Of a DNA stretch of 64,000 nt, positions 12,667 through 24,689 are shown in pieces. The stretch spans positions 310,001 through 374,000 of the forward strand of contig NC_068980.1 in assembly GCF_016808095.1 (NCBI RefSeq). The letters run 5' to 3'. Under the pieces are notes generated by a model that searched no databases, was not told the origin of the DNA, and saw nothing but the letters and a program-made list of their open reading frames with translations. Source of the DNA: Vigna angularis. Taxonomy: Eukaryota; Streptophyta; Magnoliopsida; Fabales; Fabaceae. Within the stretch, counting starts at the first letter, position 1, and each line of letters opens with the position of its first letter. Position numbers and translations under genes: made by a program.

Positions 12667-14093
12667 ATGGACAATAACGAAGAAATCCCTTCAACACCTG
12701 CCACACCAGGCACTCCAGGTGCACCTCTTTTTGGAGGTTTCAATGCCACCAATAGGTCTAATAATGGTAACAAGAACTCTCTTCTCAAGAGTTGTAGATG
12801 CTTCACCGCGGCGGATTGGAGCATAGAAGATGGAGCCTTACCACCCGTCTCATGCTCTTTGCCACCGCCTCCTCCTGTCCCTTTGGCAAGAAAGGTTGGT
12901 GCTGAGTTCATCGGAACCTTCATTCTCATGTTTGCCGCCACTGCTGCCGCCATTGTCAACCAGAAGACAAACGGCTCTGAGACACTCATAGGCTGTGCTG
13001 CCACCACTGGTCTCGCCGTTATGATCGTCATCCTTGCCACTGGCCATATCTCCGGTGCTCATCTCAATCCGGCTGTCACTCTTTCCTTTGCTGCATTGAA
13101 GCACTTTCCATGGAAGCATGTGCGTATTTACTTAATTATTTTGTGTTAAAAAACAACTTCTTTTTCATTGATATATCTAATCTTTACAGGTGCCTATGTA
13201 TATTGGTGCACAAGTTTTGGCATCTATTTGTGCTGCATTTGCTCTAAAAGGGGTTTATCATCCTTTCATGAGTGGTGGAGTCACAGTTCCTTCCGGAGGA
13301 TATGGCCAATCTTTTGCTTTGGAATTCATTATTGCTTTCAATCTCATGTTTGTTGTCACTGCAGTTGCCACCGACACTAGAGCTGTGAGTCTATTTTTCT
13401 CCTCTCTTTATGTTCCCTCACATTATTTATTCAGAGAATCTGTTTTGTTTGAGAGGAAAAAAAAAAAAGTAATTTTCATGTCTCCATAAACTTTTAAACG
13501 GTCCTATGCCACATAAACTTTCACAAAACTGAATTGAATTTTAATCTAAGGTTATATATGTTAATCCAAATTTAGTTATACTTAAATTTCATGTATGTAA
13601 AAAGAATCTGTCTTATAAAGATTGATTCCATAATAGATAATTTCAAATCTCAAACTATACATGAAAATTGAAGGGAAGTGTGAGGGATTGAAGGGAAGTG
13701 TGAGGGATGTGCGACAAATCCAGAAAATATTATTGTTGGGAGAGTGGAAGGAGAGATGTTAGCTATTGTGCGGCACATGAAAGTTGTTCGTATATGAAGT
13801 TGTATATAATAAGTTTTGCAGTGAGATTATTATGCTTTGTCCGCGTTTTAAGTATTTGGAATCTTGCTGGTTTGCACCACAGAGTGATATTTTTCCTACT
13901 ATGAACATAAAAACACCAACATCACCCTTATTAAAATCAAGCACAGATCTAGAAACGTACAATTACCGGGAATAAATCAATTTTAATACTAATTAACCGT
14001 TTCTGCAGAAAAACAGAGCTGACACCTGTTTTAGCAAATAAAGTATGATGCACAAAAAGATACATGTATTCGTATTTGTACATATAAATATAA

Positions 14094-14137
<44 letters not shown>

Positions 14138-15735
14138 ATTTCATCCATGTGCCTGCATTTAAGTCCGTGATATAATTGCAGGTTGGAGAACTCGCGGGAA
14201 TCGCGGTAGGAGCCACTGTCATGCTCAACATACTTATAGCAGGGTATGTTATTTTTTATGTTTTTGCTAACTACTCAGATACCTAAAAATGATAACAAAA
14301 GTTACTAAACGAAACAAATATATCAAATTGATTGTTTATATATTTTTACAAAATTGGTACATAAAATTGTCATTCATAATACTATTTTCTCAATTTTACT
14401 AACGAAAGACATTAAATTGAATTTTTTAATAATGTTAGAAACTAAATAAAAATGAGAACTTTAAGCAATTGGTAAAATTTAATGGAATGACTTCTTACCG
14501 AATTAAAAATTATATAATAAGTTTGAAAGAACAAACTAAAATGGTTTACACTTATAATTTCAGATGTTAATTTAGAGGTAAGTTTTAGTATACATCAGTC
14601 TTGAGAAATAGTAAGGTGCTTTTAAACATTGCATAAGCAAGCTAATGAAAACAAATAATTCCTTTTCTATAATAAATATCAAAAGAAAGATGAGAGAGAA
14701 AAGATAAGAGATTTTTTTTTTTCATTTTCTCTTACAAAAGAAAGGGTTTTGGTCTTTTTAGAACCGTTTCAATGTAAGATCATATTTCTCTCTGAATAGG
14801 GTACAAGATCTCATTCAAGTTTTGATCAATTTCTTTATCTAATAGTAGAATTGAATTTAAGATTTTAATTAATTAAATTTTTGTAAGTCATACGAGGAAT
14901 TGTTTTATTGAAATAAAACTTAAAATATAATATATATTTTTTGTTTTGATTTTTATCTTATGTTTCAAAAATGATGCTTCAAAACCACTAGTTACATATT
15001 TACTTTTGAAATACAACGGTTCTATCCTTAATGAGTTCCAAATATACCAGTAATTTTCTAAAACTATGTTTTTTTAATTTCTCTTAAAAAAATTTAAATT
15101 GATGAATTACAATACAAACTAGTTCACTTATTTCTAGACTTACTTTGATTTCAATTACTTTCAAAAAAGTTAAAGGAAAAGTGATTCAAAATGTATATTT
15201 ATCATTATATTAGGGTAATTTCAACCACTTAAATCTTAGGTTGAATATGTCCTTTTTTTTACTTTAAATTTTAGAAACGAAAGTCATTTTTTATAATTAT
15301 TTTTTGAAGAAAAAAAAAACATATGATCCTATTATTATTATTCTGTACAAAATAAAAAGCTTTCAACTAATTACATATTATTATCAAGCACTTTTCTAAT
15401 CCAAAATTCTCAATAACTCGATTGAAAAGAATTTTTCGGTGTTTCAAAAACCATTTTTTTCAACAAATCACAAAAACAAAGTAAAATTGCTTAAAGTTGT
15501 CCCTAAAAAGTGAAGTTTGTTTAAATGCTTAATCAGACCAGTATCAGGCGGCTCAATGAACCCAGTAAGAACATTAGGTCCTGCCATTGCAGCAAACAAC
15601 TACAAAGCTATATGGGTTTATCTGATAGCTCCCGTACTTGGAGCTCTAGCCGGTGCAGGTACTTATACTGCAGTGAAGCTACCTGAAGAAGACGATGATG
15701 CCAAAGCAAAGGCTTCAATAAGCTTCAGAAGGTGA
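12667..15735 (+). CDS. NIP6;1: NIP6;1-type aquaporin (boric acid channel family)
   Basis: Plasma-membrane major intrinsic protein. By family (NIP subgroup II) it carries boric acid and similar small neutral solutes; Arabidopsis NIP6;1 distributes boron to young tissue. Exons are 12667-13119, 13190-13384, 14182-14243 and 15537-15735, giving 302 residues (Arabidopsis NIP6;1: about 305). All introns are GT-AG. The N-terminus [15 protein letters not shown], then [11 protein letters not shown] and SLLKSCRCF, is the NIP6;1 signature. The first pore loop is SGAHLNPAV (NPA at 134-136). The second is SGGSMNPVR (NPV at 245-247), the NPA/NPV pair typical of NIP6;1. The selectivity filter, counted from the NPA asparagines, is T114-I233-G242-R248. 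The C-terminus ends SISFRR. Intron 2 has a (TA)n tract at 14096-14135 and a 20-bp tandem duplication. Intron 3 is 1.29 kb. Confidence 0.95.
13667..13706. repeat. 20-bp tandem duplication in NIP6;1 intron 2
   Basis: ATTGAAGGGAAGTGTGAGGG occurs twice, exactly, at 13667 and 13687. Confidence 0.9.
14096..14135. repeat. (TA)n microsatellite in NIP6;1 intron 2
   Basis: About 20 uninterrupted TA units in the intron, about 46 bases before exon 3. Confidence 0.95.
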
Positions 15736-16239
15736 CTTGTCTCTATTGTCATGAGTCATTCTATCTTTTAAAGATCCAATTTGGAGACTGCAACATGGTA
15801 GGATATTTGTACTTTCAAATGATAATACATAAGTATTGTAGAAAGCAACCACAAAAGGAGAAAATTTGGTTAGTGTATAAAATGTGAATTGAAGTGTATG
15901 ATATATTTAATATATTATGGTATTAATAAATGGTGTGTAGTGCATAAAAATTCGGTTTCTATTTTTATTTATTTTTTATCTTGAAAAGGAATGTAAAATT
16001 TGACTTATTAGTTCCTTAAAAATGAACATGTTAAGTAGATAAAATCTTTAATTATATGGCACAAAAGCAAGTGGGGGAAGGGTGTGTAAAAGTAATGGTT
16101 TTATCTACCTAAATGACAAAGGTTACACCTATGTTTGGGTTAGAGATTTCATATGCAAAGAGTTACCTAATTCTATCAATGTAGCTAAGTCTACCTAATG
16201 GAAATGAGTGAGATAAAGGTAATGAAGAGATCCATAAGG

Positions 16240-16400
16240 GTGTATTTGTTTGAGGGAGGGAGAGTGGATGAATTTGAAAAGATTTGAGAATAAATTGGAT
16301 GTTGTTTATTTTAAGAGATTTGGAAGTGATTGAAAATAGATTTGAGAGTAAAGTTTATGTAGGATTTGATCGATATGATAAATAAAAAAATATTTTAATT
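16240..16400. mobile_element. Decayed relative of the MITE at 9080
   Basis: It contains the same word order as the 9080 element: 'gaatttgaaaagatttgagaataaa', then 'gttgtttatttt', then 'gatttggaag', then 'agatttgagagtaaa'. Only one half is recognisable and no terminal repeats remain, so the ends are approximate. Confidence 0.45.
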
Positions 16401-17023
16401 GATAAAAATTAAAAATTACTAAAATATTTTTAGTGGTAAAAGTGATATAAAATAGTATTTATTAATAATATATTTATTGGTAAAAATAATTTAAGAAGTA
16501 AAAAAAATTAAAATTAATAAAAAAATTAAAATAAATTTTGGCATAAGTTAATAATCACTGTAATAGATAGATATGTTTCTTCGATAATTTTGGCAACTAA
16601 AAGCAATGTCATGTGCAAATTAGTTGGGTACAATTAGTGGGACTAATGATGATGGAATTTATTAGTAAAACCCATTTATAATGGAATCATTATATTCCTC
16701 TCACCTCCTGTTTCTTATCTTAGTTCACAAATGTTTCTCCCTTCACATTACCTAGATGCCATTCACAAAATCTTCCATGTGCCCAATGCTCCATTACTTT
16801 ATCATATTATATGTTGAAACATATTCAAATAAAAGGTGAGTGGTAGTATGTTTGATTTTAATCCAATTGATATTGCATGCCAGTTCGTGGGTACTTAAGT
16901 ACTTAATGTAAATATGTGAAATTTTAGTTGGTTACTTTGTCCAATCACGTATAAACATTACAATATGCAAGGCACACTAGTCACTGGGAGATAATATGCT
17001 TAAATCAAAGACAAGGGGAGACC

Positions 17024-17190
17024 ACAGTATTCAATTCCAAAAACAGTGAAATCGGTTGCAATACCATGTATTAGATTCCAAAAACCGTGAATCGATTACA
17101 AGATCACGTATTCGATTATGCTCTTCATGCATAGCATTGTGGTATCGATTCCACTTAGTCTACTGGAATCGGTTACAAGCTTAGTGGTTC
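17024..17190. repeat. Imperfect repeats of an 'aatcgattaca / attcgattcc' motif
   Basis: Variants of GGAATCGATTAC, in both orientations, recur at least five times between about 17024 and 17190 ('aatcggttgca', 'aatcgattaca', 'tatcgattcc', 'aatcggttac'). Legume retrotransposon LTRs often carry such words, so this may be an LTR fragment. I cannot see LTR ends. Confidence 0.4.
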
Positions 17191-17838
17191 GTCTTCTTCC
17201 TCTCATTTTCATGACTTCCTGGTTTGCCGAAGTTTTGGATTCGTCCTTTTCTCTTCAACCTCAACTTCAAGCATGTCCTTTCACAACCATGGACAAAGTT
17301 GACCTCATAAATCTGTTATCCATTAAAGAAGTGATCATGAATGTGTCAAACTCACCTCAAAGAACACAGCCGAGAAGACCCTGTGAACTGGGAATTTATT
17401 TTATTATTATTACTCTGAAACAAATAACAGAGTTGGAATCGATTCCCTCTGTTTTTGGAATCCATTATATGTCCATATATGCATAGGTTTTCATGTAATT
17501 TTGCTTTTGTTGAAGATCAAAATTGGATTTTGCACTTCGATTCACTCAAATCTAAGCACATATGCAAAGAATCAAAATTCATCAAATCTCGCAAATCATC
17601 ATCTCTCCTCTCTTCCAAATTCACTCAAGAGAACACAATTTTAACGTCCAATCCATTTACGCAAATTACACTTCTACAGTGTTTTCCTCTCAAACGAACA
17701 CACAGGATAAATGTTTGAAAATGAATTGCACATCGAAGAGAAGAAAAGTAATGATGAGATTTGAAAAGACAAACAATTAACCATGATAAATATACATAAA
17801 TTGAAACAAAAAGAAAAAGGAGAAAAGAGTTACCGAGA

Positions 17839-18177
17839 TCAAACAAGGGAAAGGGCGCGCGTGTGAGAAGGCGGAGGGGATCGGAGCGAGAATGGGAAGA
17901 GAGAGAGAGCGAATGAAGCGATGCAGACGCCGAGGATGTTGGCAAGGGCGTCCCTGAGAGAAGCCCCAGAAGAGCGGAAGTAGCCGAGGTGATCGGCGGC
18001 CTCTTTGGCGGCGCCGGCGAAGAGGGAGAGGAGTGATCCGATGGAAATAGCGTGACGGCGGTATCGTGTGAGAGAAGCGAAGGCGTAAAAGAGAAAAGTG
18101 AGGAAGAAAGACATGAGTAGGTGATAGAGCTTGTCGATTCCCAGCCACGGGTCTGAGACTCCCTCTCCTTCCTCCAT
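17839..18177 (-). CDS. Small membrane protein resembling the YfiM/DUF2279 family
   Basis: Single-exon frame of 112 residues, ATG at 18177. Visible order: DPWLGIDKLYHLLMSFF near residue 10, a first hydrophobic segment, RYRRHAISIGS, then GAAKEAADHLGYF, then SLRDALANILGVCIASF, with a short Pro/Ser-rich tail. The D-K-x-x-H, G-x-x-K-E-x-x-D and D-x-x-A-N-x-x-G pattern is that of bacterial YfiM-type proteins and distantly of VanZ-like membrane proteins. This match is from memory of the motif pattern, not a search. Composition is clearly more GC-rich than its flanks, as expected for a real coding exon. A GTAACT donor-like site just past the stop suggests a 3'-UTR intron. Longer frames on the same strand in other phases are low-complexity and rejected. 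The function in plants is unknown to me. Confidence 0.7.
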   Translation of the reverse strand: MEEGEGVSDPWLGIDKLYHLLMSFFLTFLFYAFASLTRYRRHAISIGSLLSLFAGAAKEAADHLGYFRSSGASLRDALANILGVCIASFALSLFPFSLRSPPPSHTRALSLV

Positions 18178-19029
18178 TCCCCCTTTCTCCCTCCCACTCT
18201 CTCAATAAAAAAACGTGATATTTTTTATTAGATCAAAATTATTTTTTCTTTGCTTTTTAACTTTTTTTTTTCTATTTCAATGTTAATTTTATCTTTATTA
18301 ATATATTTTTTAAATTTTAGTTTTTAGATTTATAATTATTTTTTAATTTAATGAATTACATTTAATAAAATAATAGTTATCATAAAATTGTACAAATTAT
18401 TTATTTTATAATTATTGTTGTGAGTGTACTTTTTTTTTATAAACTTAATAATATTTTTATTTATTTTAATATAATGGTAAGAAATAAATTTATTTTTAAT
18501 ATCATAATATAGACACATGTGCTTATTATAGCATATTTATTTTTATTAAACAGCTATATTTGATCTTTTTCTTTAAATATAAATATTAGAAAAAATTATG
18601 CTTAAATTCATTAAAATTTATGGCATGGAGATTGAAATTCATAGAATAAATCAATAATTAAATAAAAAATGTGTAAATTAAAAAATATAACAATAAAAAA
18701 TTTAAAATTAAAAAAAAAAGTAATTTAAATTTTTTTAAAAATAACTAAAAAAGTAAAATTAAATTATATATACAAATTAATAATTAAAAAAAATACTTTT
18801 ATCTCGTCTTAAATGAAACAGGACAACATAACCTAAAACAAATATAAGTAGTCACGACCTAAAATAAAAATTTTAAATATGTCACTGATATATTATATAT
18901 CGATCTAATATTGACTTAGAGTTCATCGTACAACAATCTAATATGTCATCCACATATTATATATGAATCTAATATATCAATTATATATATTTATTTTGCA
19001 TTCCCGAGCGGCGTCAAAGAATTTTTTTT
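18178..19029. other. AT-rich spacer before the fucosyltransferase array
   Basis: No gene or structured feature is seen. Composition is extremely AT-rich with many A and T runs. Confidence 0.5.
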
Positions 19030-19936
19030 TCATAACTAAATTTAGTTCATACTTATTTGCGTAATCAACATAACCTTAAACAAATTATAAAACATCACCG
19101 TAAAATGTGTGGAAAAGAATTTGAATGGTAAGTTGTTCGAAAATTTAAAACCTGGTACTAAAATGTAAAAAGAAAAAAAAATAAAGATAAAAATCGAAAA
19201 GAAATAATAATTGAATGAGAAAGTGTAAAAAAGTCAAATATATTATTTTGATAAATTTTTATTAGAAAAATAATTCACGAAATATATTATTAAATATTTC
19301 CCCTTGTTGACTTTAAAGTTTTCAAAGAAATCTATTGGTGGAAAAGGACTATTTTAACTGATAGGATTCTAGCATGTATCTTTTATGTTAACCTTTTATA
19401 CAAATTATCATTGGAGTTTTTGACGTTTATGATTATTTTTTATAAATCAATTTTACATTAAATATTTATAAATCATCATTATTATTATTATATAATAGTC
19501 TTCTTAAATTATTATAATTCGTTTAGTTATATGTTATTACTACTAATATGATATTTTAATTTAGTAGTACTGTATATATGTGTAACGTCTATATTCATAT
19601 AATGTGATATAAGTTGACTTTAGAACACAAATTAAAAGTTAGCAAAGTTGACAAGTGAAGTTACTTCGTATTATTACCAAATTATTTAATAATGTTAGGC
19701 AGCCTAGTGAGCTAAGTTGGTTGGTTTTGGAGGAAAAAAACTACTCACTCCTCAATAAATATGTACCATTTATGTTCATGCATTGGTCATTCTCTTGCAT
19801 CAAATAGATTTTTGATAAAGAATGTAAGTAAACTTCTTTGAATTTCATCATCATATTTATGCATGTGTTGCTCTTTCAGTTTATATGCTTCTTTATTTGA
19901 TATTTGCTTTGCATATACATGTTATCAAATTACAGA

Positions 19937-22382
19937 ATGGCTAATAGGGAGATTTGGAAGAGTTTCAGAACATTGTTAGTTGTAATTTCCGTAACCTTTT
20001 CCATTTTAATCGTATTTTTTGCCATATACCAAAACTCAATCTTTGATATCCCCAAAGATTATAATGTATTGATTGAAAGAATTCAGGATACAACTACTAA
20101 TATACAAAAGACTCGAAATACTATTACAATCCGAGACGGGGAAGAAAAGAATTCCTATATTAGTGAGCCGGTTGCAGGTAAGTTAGCTTATTTAAACTTA
20201 TATTGTTATTTTTAGTGCTGTTAAAATGGGTTGTAACTCGCGAGCCAATTCAGCTCATCACAGGCTTGAGTCAGGTTGTATTTAAAAAAATGTAATTTTT
20301 TTATGCATATTAATTTTCAACTCAGCTCACTTAGAACTCGGCTTACCCGGATCTAATTTAATTATTTATTATTTTATGTTTCAATATTATTAGTTAGCAT
20401 TTTCTTTATTATATTGTGGGCATGGATAAAAAAAATGTTTCAAGAGAAATATTATAGATTTATCTATCAAGACTCTAATATTATAAAAAGTGATACAAAA
20501 ATTATGAATATTAAAAACTTATTTGTTCGTCTTTTGTGCTTGTTTTTGGATTACACTTTGATGGTATGATATAACTTTTTTTTTTATTTTGAATTTTCTT
20601 TGGAGTTTAACGTCATTTTAAAGTGAAATTAATTTAGATTTGAGTTTAAAAAATTATAAAATTTTTATTTATAAAAAAACTTATAATTAAGTGAGCTAAC
20701 CCGTTTAACCCACCAGCCCGTGGTGGGTCAGACCGGTTCAAATTTTTTCAGCTCGCTAATAAGTGAGTCGGGTTGGGTTGACTCACTAAGTGACCAACCC
20801 GTGGTGGGTCGAGCCGGGTTACCCGTTTTGACAGCTCTAGTTATTTTCAAATACCGGGATTATTTGGATATAATTATTGTAGAAAATTATCTAATTTTGT
20901 TTTATTATTTTCACAGATAAAGATTTAGAGAATAATGCATTTAAAGATACAAAGAATAATTTATCTCTATCTACTACTGTTGTTAATGACAAACTACTCA
21001 ATGGACTTCTAAGTTCCTCATTTGAAGAAGCATCGTGCATTAGTAGGTTTCAGTCTTATTTGTATCAAAAAATTTCTCCTTACAAACCTTCTAAATATTT
21101 GATATCCAAGTTACGAAACTATGAACATCTTCATCAAAGTTGTGGACCTTATACTAAATCCTACAATGAAATTATAAAGGAGGGTGCAAAAGTTAGCGAA
21201 AATGGTGTTGATTCAAAATGCAAATATTTTATCTGGACAGTTGAAGATGGCTTAGGAAACAGGATGATATCCATGGTTTCAGCATTTCTTTATGCAATCC
21301 TTACCGACCGTGTTCTTCTTGTTAGATTTGGTGATGATATGTTGAATCTCTTTTGCGAGCCATTTCCTAATTCTTCATGGTTGTTGCCCAAGAATTCTCC
21401 TTATTGGAATAATTTGAAACAATTTGAAACACACAAAATCATCTTTATTGATAACAAGGAAAACAATTCACGAGAGCTTTTGCAACCAGCTCTTGTTATT
21501 AATTTAAGGCACACCCATGCTGGCCCTACTAATCGGTTTCATTGTGATAAAAATCAACATCATCTACAAAAGATTCCCGTACTCATTCTACAGTCAAATG
21601 AATATTTTGTCCCTACTCTTTATATGGTGTCCTCATTTAGAGAAGACTTCAACAAAATGTTTCCTGACAAAGATACTATTTTCCATCATCTTGGACGCTA
21701 CCTTTTTCAACCATCAAATGTTGCATGGGAACGAATTCGAAATTTATACGAGGAGCACTTGGCTAAGGAAAATGAAAGGATTGGCTTGCAGATTAGAGTA
21801 TTTAATACTCGTCAAGCACCACCACAAACCGTTATCGATGAAATTATATCTTGCATCCATCAAAATAAGTTGCTACCAAAATTCAACATGCATAACTTAA
21901 CGACTCTTTCTTTGAAAAATAATACCTCAAAAGTTGTTCTAGTTGTATCTTTATACTCAAAATATGGTGAAGGGTTAAAGAGGCTATATCAAAATAATAC
22001 AACTTTGAGTAGAGAAGTAATAAAAGTATATCAGCCAAGTCATGAAGAGCATCAAAATTCACGTAATAGCATGCACAACATTAAGGCATGGACTGACATA
22101 TATTTGTTGAGTTTGTGCAATTCATTGGTTACAAGCACCTTTTCCACTTTTGGGTACGTTGCTAGTAGTCTTGCAGGTTTGAAGCCACTGATTTTGAAAA
22201 ATGTATATGGTAAAAAAGTTCCGAATCCACCTTGTGAACAAGTCAAGTATATGGAGCCTTGTTTCCTTGATCCTCCCATATATGATTGTAGGACCAATAC
22301 CAAAATCGATTATACATCTGTATTTCTTAATATGAAACACTGCGAAGATCATGCAAAAGGAATAAAGATGATTAATATTTGA
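19937..22382 (+). CDS. GT37 xyloglucan-type fucosyltransferase, copy A
   Basis: Type II Golgi membrane enzyme of CAZy family GT37 (FUT1 group), which moves fucose from GDP-fucose onto wall polysaccharide or arabinogalactan side chains. Exons 19937-20177 and 20917-22382 join in frame to 568 residues. A cytosolic stub is followed by a hydrophobic anchor (about residues 9-30, LLVVISVTFSILIVFFAIY), a variable stem, then the catalytic domain from about 115. Motifs: CISRFQSYLYQ, GLGNRM (192-196), SSWLLPKNSPYW, IGLQIRVF (from 369) and YQPSHEEHQ. The late motif reads LCNSLVTSTFSTFGYVASSLAG, whereas B, C and D have LCDALVTS and AHSLGG, so A departs at several normally constant positions. A hAT-type element occupies most of its intron. 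A GT-AG leader intron (about 19824-19935) probably ends one base before the ATG. The frame is intact; substrate cannot be told. Confidence 0.9.
20213..20839. mobile_element. 627-bp hAT-type non-autonomous element inside the intron of fucosyltransferase A
   Basis: Terminal inverted repeats TAGTGCTGTTAAAATGGGT and (reversed) TAGAGCTGTCAAAACGGGT match at 16 of 19 positions. The exact 8-bp duplication GTTATTTT lies at 20205-20212 and 20840-20847. The 8-bp TSD is diagnostic of hAT elements. The ends are rich in 'acccg' and 'ggttggg' words common in legume elements. Removing element and one TSD leaves an intron of about 104 bases, the same as in copies B and C, which fixes the insertion after the duplication. 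Confidence 0.9.
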
Positions 22383-23060
22383 GCAAGTAACAAAAAAAAT
22401 TAGATAAATAATTTTGTTTTTTATTGTTTTAATAGTTTATTTACATTTATTTTTTAAGTTGACGTTAAACTTCTTTCCATTAACCACGAAACAATATATA
22501 TTTTGCATTTCAAGAATTTTAAATTATTCTTACACTATAAGATTTTTTTTTGTAAATAAATTTATTGATAAAATTAAATTTATTGATGAATTTAAAATTT
22601 AAAATACTAAAAATATATCCATTTATAATAAATTTGCTTATAAATCCGAATTTGTATTATTAATAAATGATTCCGTCACCAAACTTAAATTACTAACAAA
22701 TTTATAATAAATAATTTTTTTTATAGAGTTAACCCACTTCAAATTTTACATATTAGCAAAGAGATTCTTCATGGTCAAATTGTAGGTAACCTTCTTATAT
22801 TACAAATATAACTCTTAAAAATACAATTCACTTACCTCTTTTCTCTCTTTTTTTTATATATATATTTTTTCTTAACTTTTTTTTTTTAAATTTTCTAGCG
22901 AAGTTCTTATTGAATTAAAAAGTGTTAAAATTTATACTATATATGGAATTAGACCATAAAATAAAAGTATCTATAAAATTACAATCAAGTTATAATATCA
23001 AACTATATAAAATTACAATCAAGTTATGATATCAAGCTATATAAAAGTAAATGTATTAAT

Positions 23061-24600
23061 TTACATAGTTGTTATTTTATTTAGTTACAATATACCGACT
23101 CACATTTAATTATTTATTTAAAGTTATTTCTTTAATTTTTATTTTATTTCATTAAATATTATTTTTAATATATTTTTTATACTTTGAAAATATACATATA
23201 ATAATAAAAATAAACTAAAAGTAAATATTTTTATTAAATAAACAGATAAAAAAATTACTTATATGCTCAATTATTATTTTTATAATATTTTATATGTTTG
23301 AATGATATGAATATATTATTAGTAAAGAAAAATATACATATTTTTTAATAATCATAACGTGATTATTGAAAATGTCAAAAGAATTTATTACTTAAGAAAA
23401 TATCAATGAGTTGAAACCGAACTAATCTATAACTTGTTTTGGAATAAAAAAAAAATTATGAATTGAGTGAATATTTAGATAATTCAAAATAATGTTATGG
23501 TCTACAATATTTATATGTATATCTTTAAAAGTATATTGAGATTGTTAAAAATTATTTTATAAATGTATTCAATTTCTTTTATAATATATTAAAATTAGAA
23601 AAAATATTGTTTTTAATTACATATTAATTTGTACATATATTAGAAAACAAATTGGGGGGCTAAGGCCCTTTCATTTACCACAAGAATATGCTATCGTTCA
23701 TACTTAATATTATCAAAGATAAACAGTAATTATATATCTCATTTTTGAACGAATAAATATTAGTATTATCGATAAAAATATGTATTATTCTACTAATATT
23801 GTTTATAGATAAATACTCAACTATCTATTTATTTCTCCAGATAATTTTTTATATTCATCTAAATCAAAATATGGGCCTAGATCTAAGATAAAATAAACTT
23901 AAATATTATAATTGTAGATAAAATCCTAAGTTTCAATTTACTATATTGTATATGGTTACTAATATTGATGTTTAAACTTGCACAAATCTTATTCTTTTTT
24001 TCACGTGTTTCTCTTTCATGTATATCTGCAGTCTGAGTATAAGTAAAACTTCCTTAATAAAAACTTAAAAAATAAAACTTCTTTAAAACATTGACCAAAT
24101 GAAAACTTGGTATTAATATTTTTAAAATATATTAAAAATATAAATAATTATACATTCTAATATGAAACCCTTTATATTATAAAAAAATATTTTTTTAATA
24201 TATTATGAATTATTATAAAATGTAATATATATAATACTTATATTATTATTTATATTTACTCTCTATTTCTAATTAAATAATAATTGTTTATAAAACAGTC
24301 AGAATATTATACATAAATAATGTGTATCCATTAATAAATATAAAATAAAGTATTTAAGGCATATGTAAGTGAGGGGTATGCACACCTTTTTTATTGTCTT
24401 TCCGTCTTTAATGTTTTGTCTTATTTACTACAAAAACTATGAAAGAAGAAAAAATTAAAAACTGAGATTTGTTGAAAAGAAAGGAAGAAAATAAGGAATA
24501 TAAAACACTACCAAATTTAATTAACGTGAAAAAAAATTAAATTAAATATAATAAATTATCATAAGAAAATTTTTATTTTTATTTTAGTATTTAACAAAGA
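23061..24600. other. AT-rich spacer, no gene recognised
   Basis: Over 80 percent A and T by eye, with no frame of interest and no clear terminal repeats. It is part of the extra DNA that separates units A and B. Confidence 0.5.
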
Positions 24601-24689
24601 GTTCGGTCCGAAGTGGGGTCTGACACAGTGTTTACTTAATGCTCTGTTTGCAACAAATTTTTATTTTTATTTTAATATTTCTGATCCAG

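Larger units (their letters stand above)
15736..17838. other. Intergenic between NIP6;1 and the convergent membrane-protein gene
   Basis: The 3' region of NIP6;1 runs to about 15950. Beyond it I see two repeat remnants, listed separately, and no gene. Open frames between 17118 and 17780 lack any known motif and lie partly in repeat DNA. Confidence 0.5.
19030..23060 (+). repeat. Tandem unit A of the fucosyltransferase array
   Basis: Upstream sequence from about 19030, gene A, and the 3' flank to about 23060 all have diverged counterparts around gene B; units B and C likewise share upstream flanks. Shared landmarks are 'gtaaaatgtgtggaaaa' (A and C), 'ttggttttggaggaaaa' before the gene (A and B), and 'aattaaaaagtgtta' about 0.5 kb after the stop codon (A and B). 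Limits are approximate. Confidence 0.65.

Noticed and set aside
12467..12826. Upstream and overlapping frames at the NIP6;1 start, considered as a regulatory uORF
   Set aside because: They begin upstream of the TATA box, so they are not in the mRNA. No AUGUAA was found between the TATA box and the start codon.
17625..18205. Longer minus-strand open frames (142 and 190 codons) over the YfiM-like gene
   Set aside because: They are Arg/Ser/Pro-rich out-of-phase readings of a GC-rich exon. Only the 112-residue frame shows a family motif and membrane segments.
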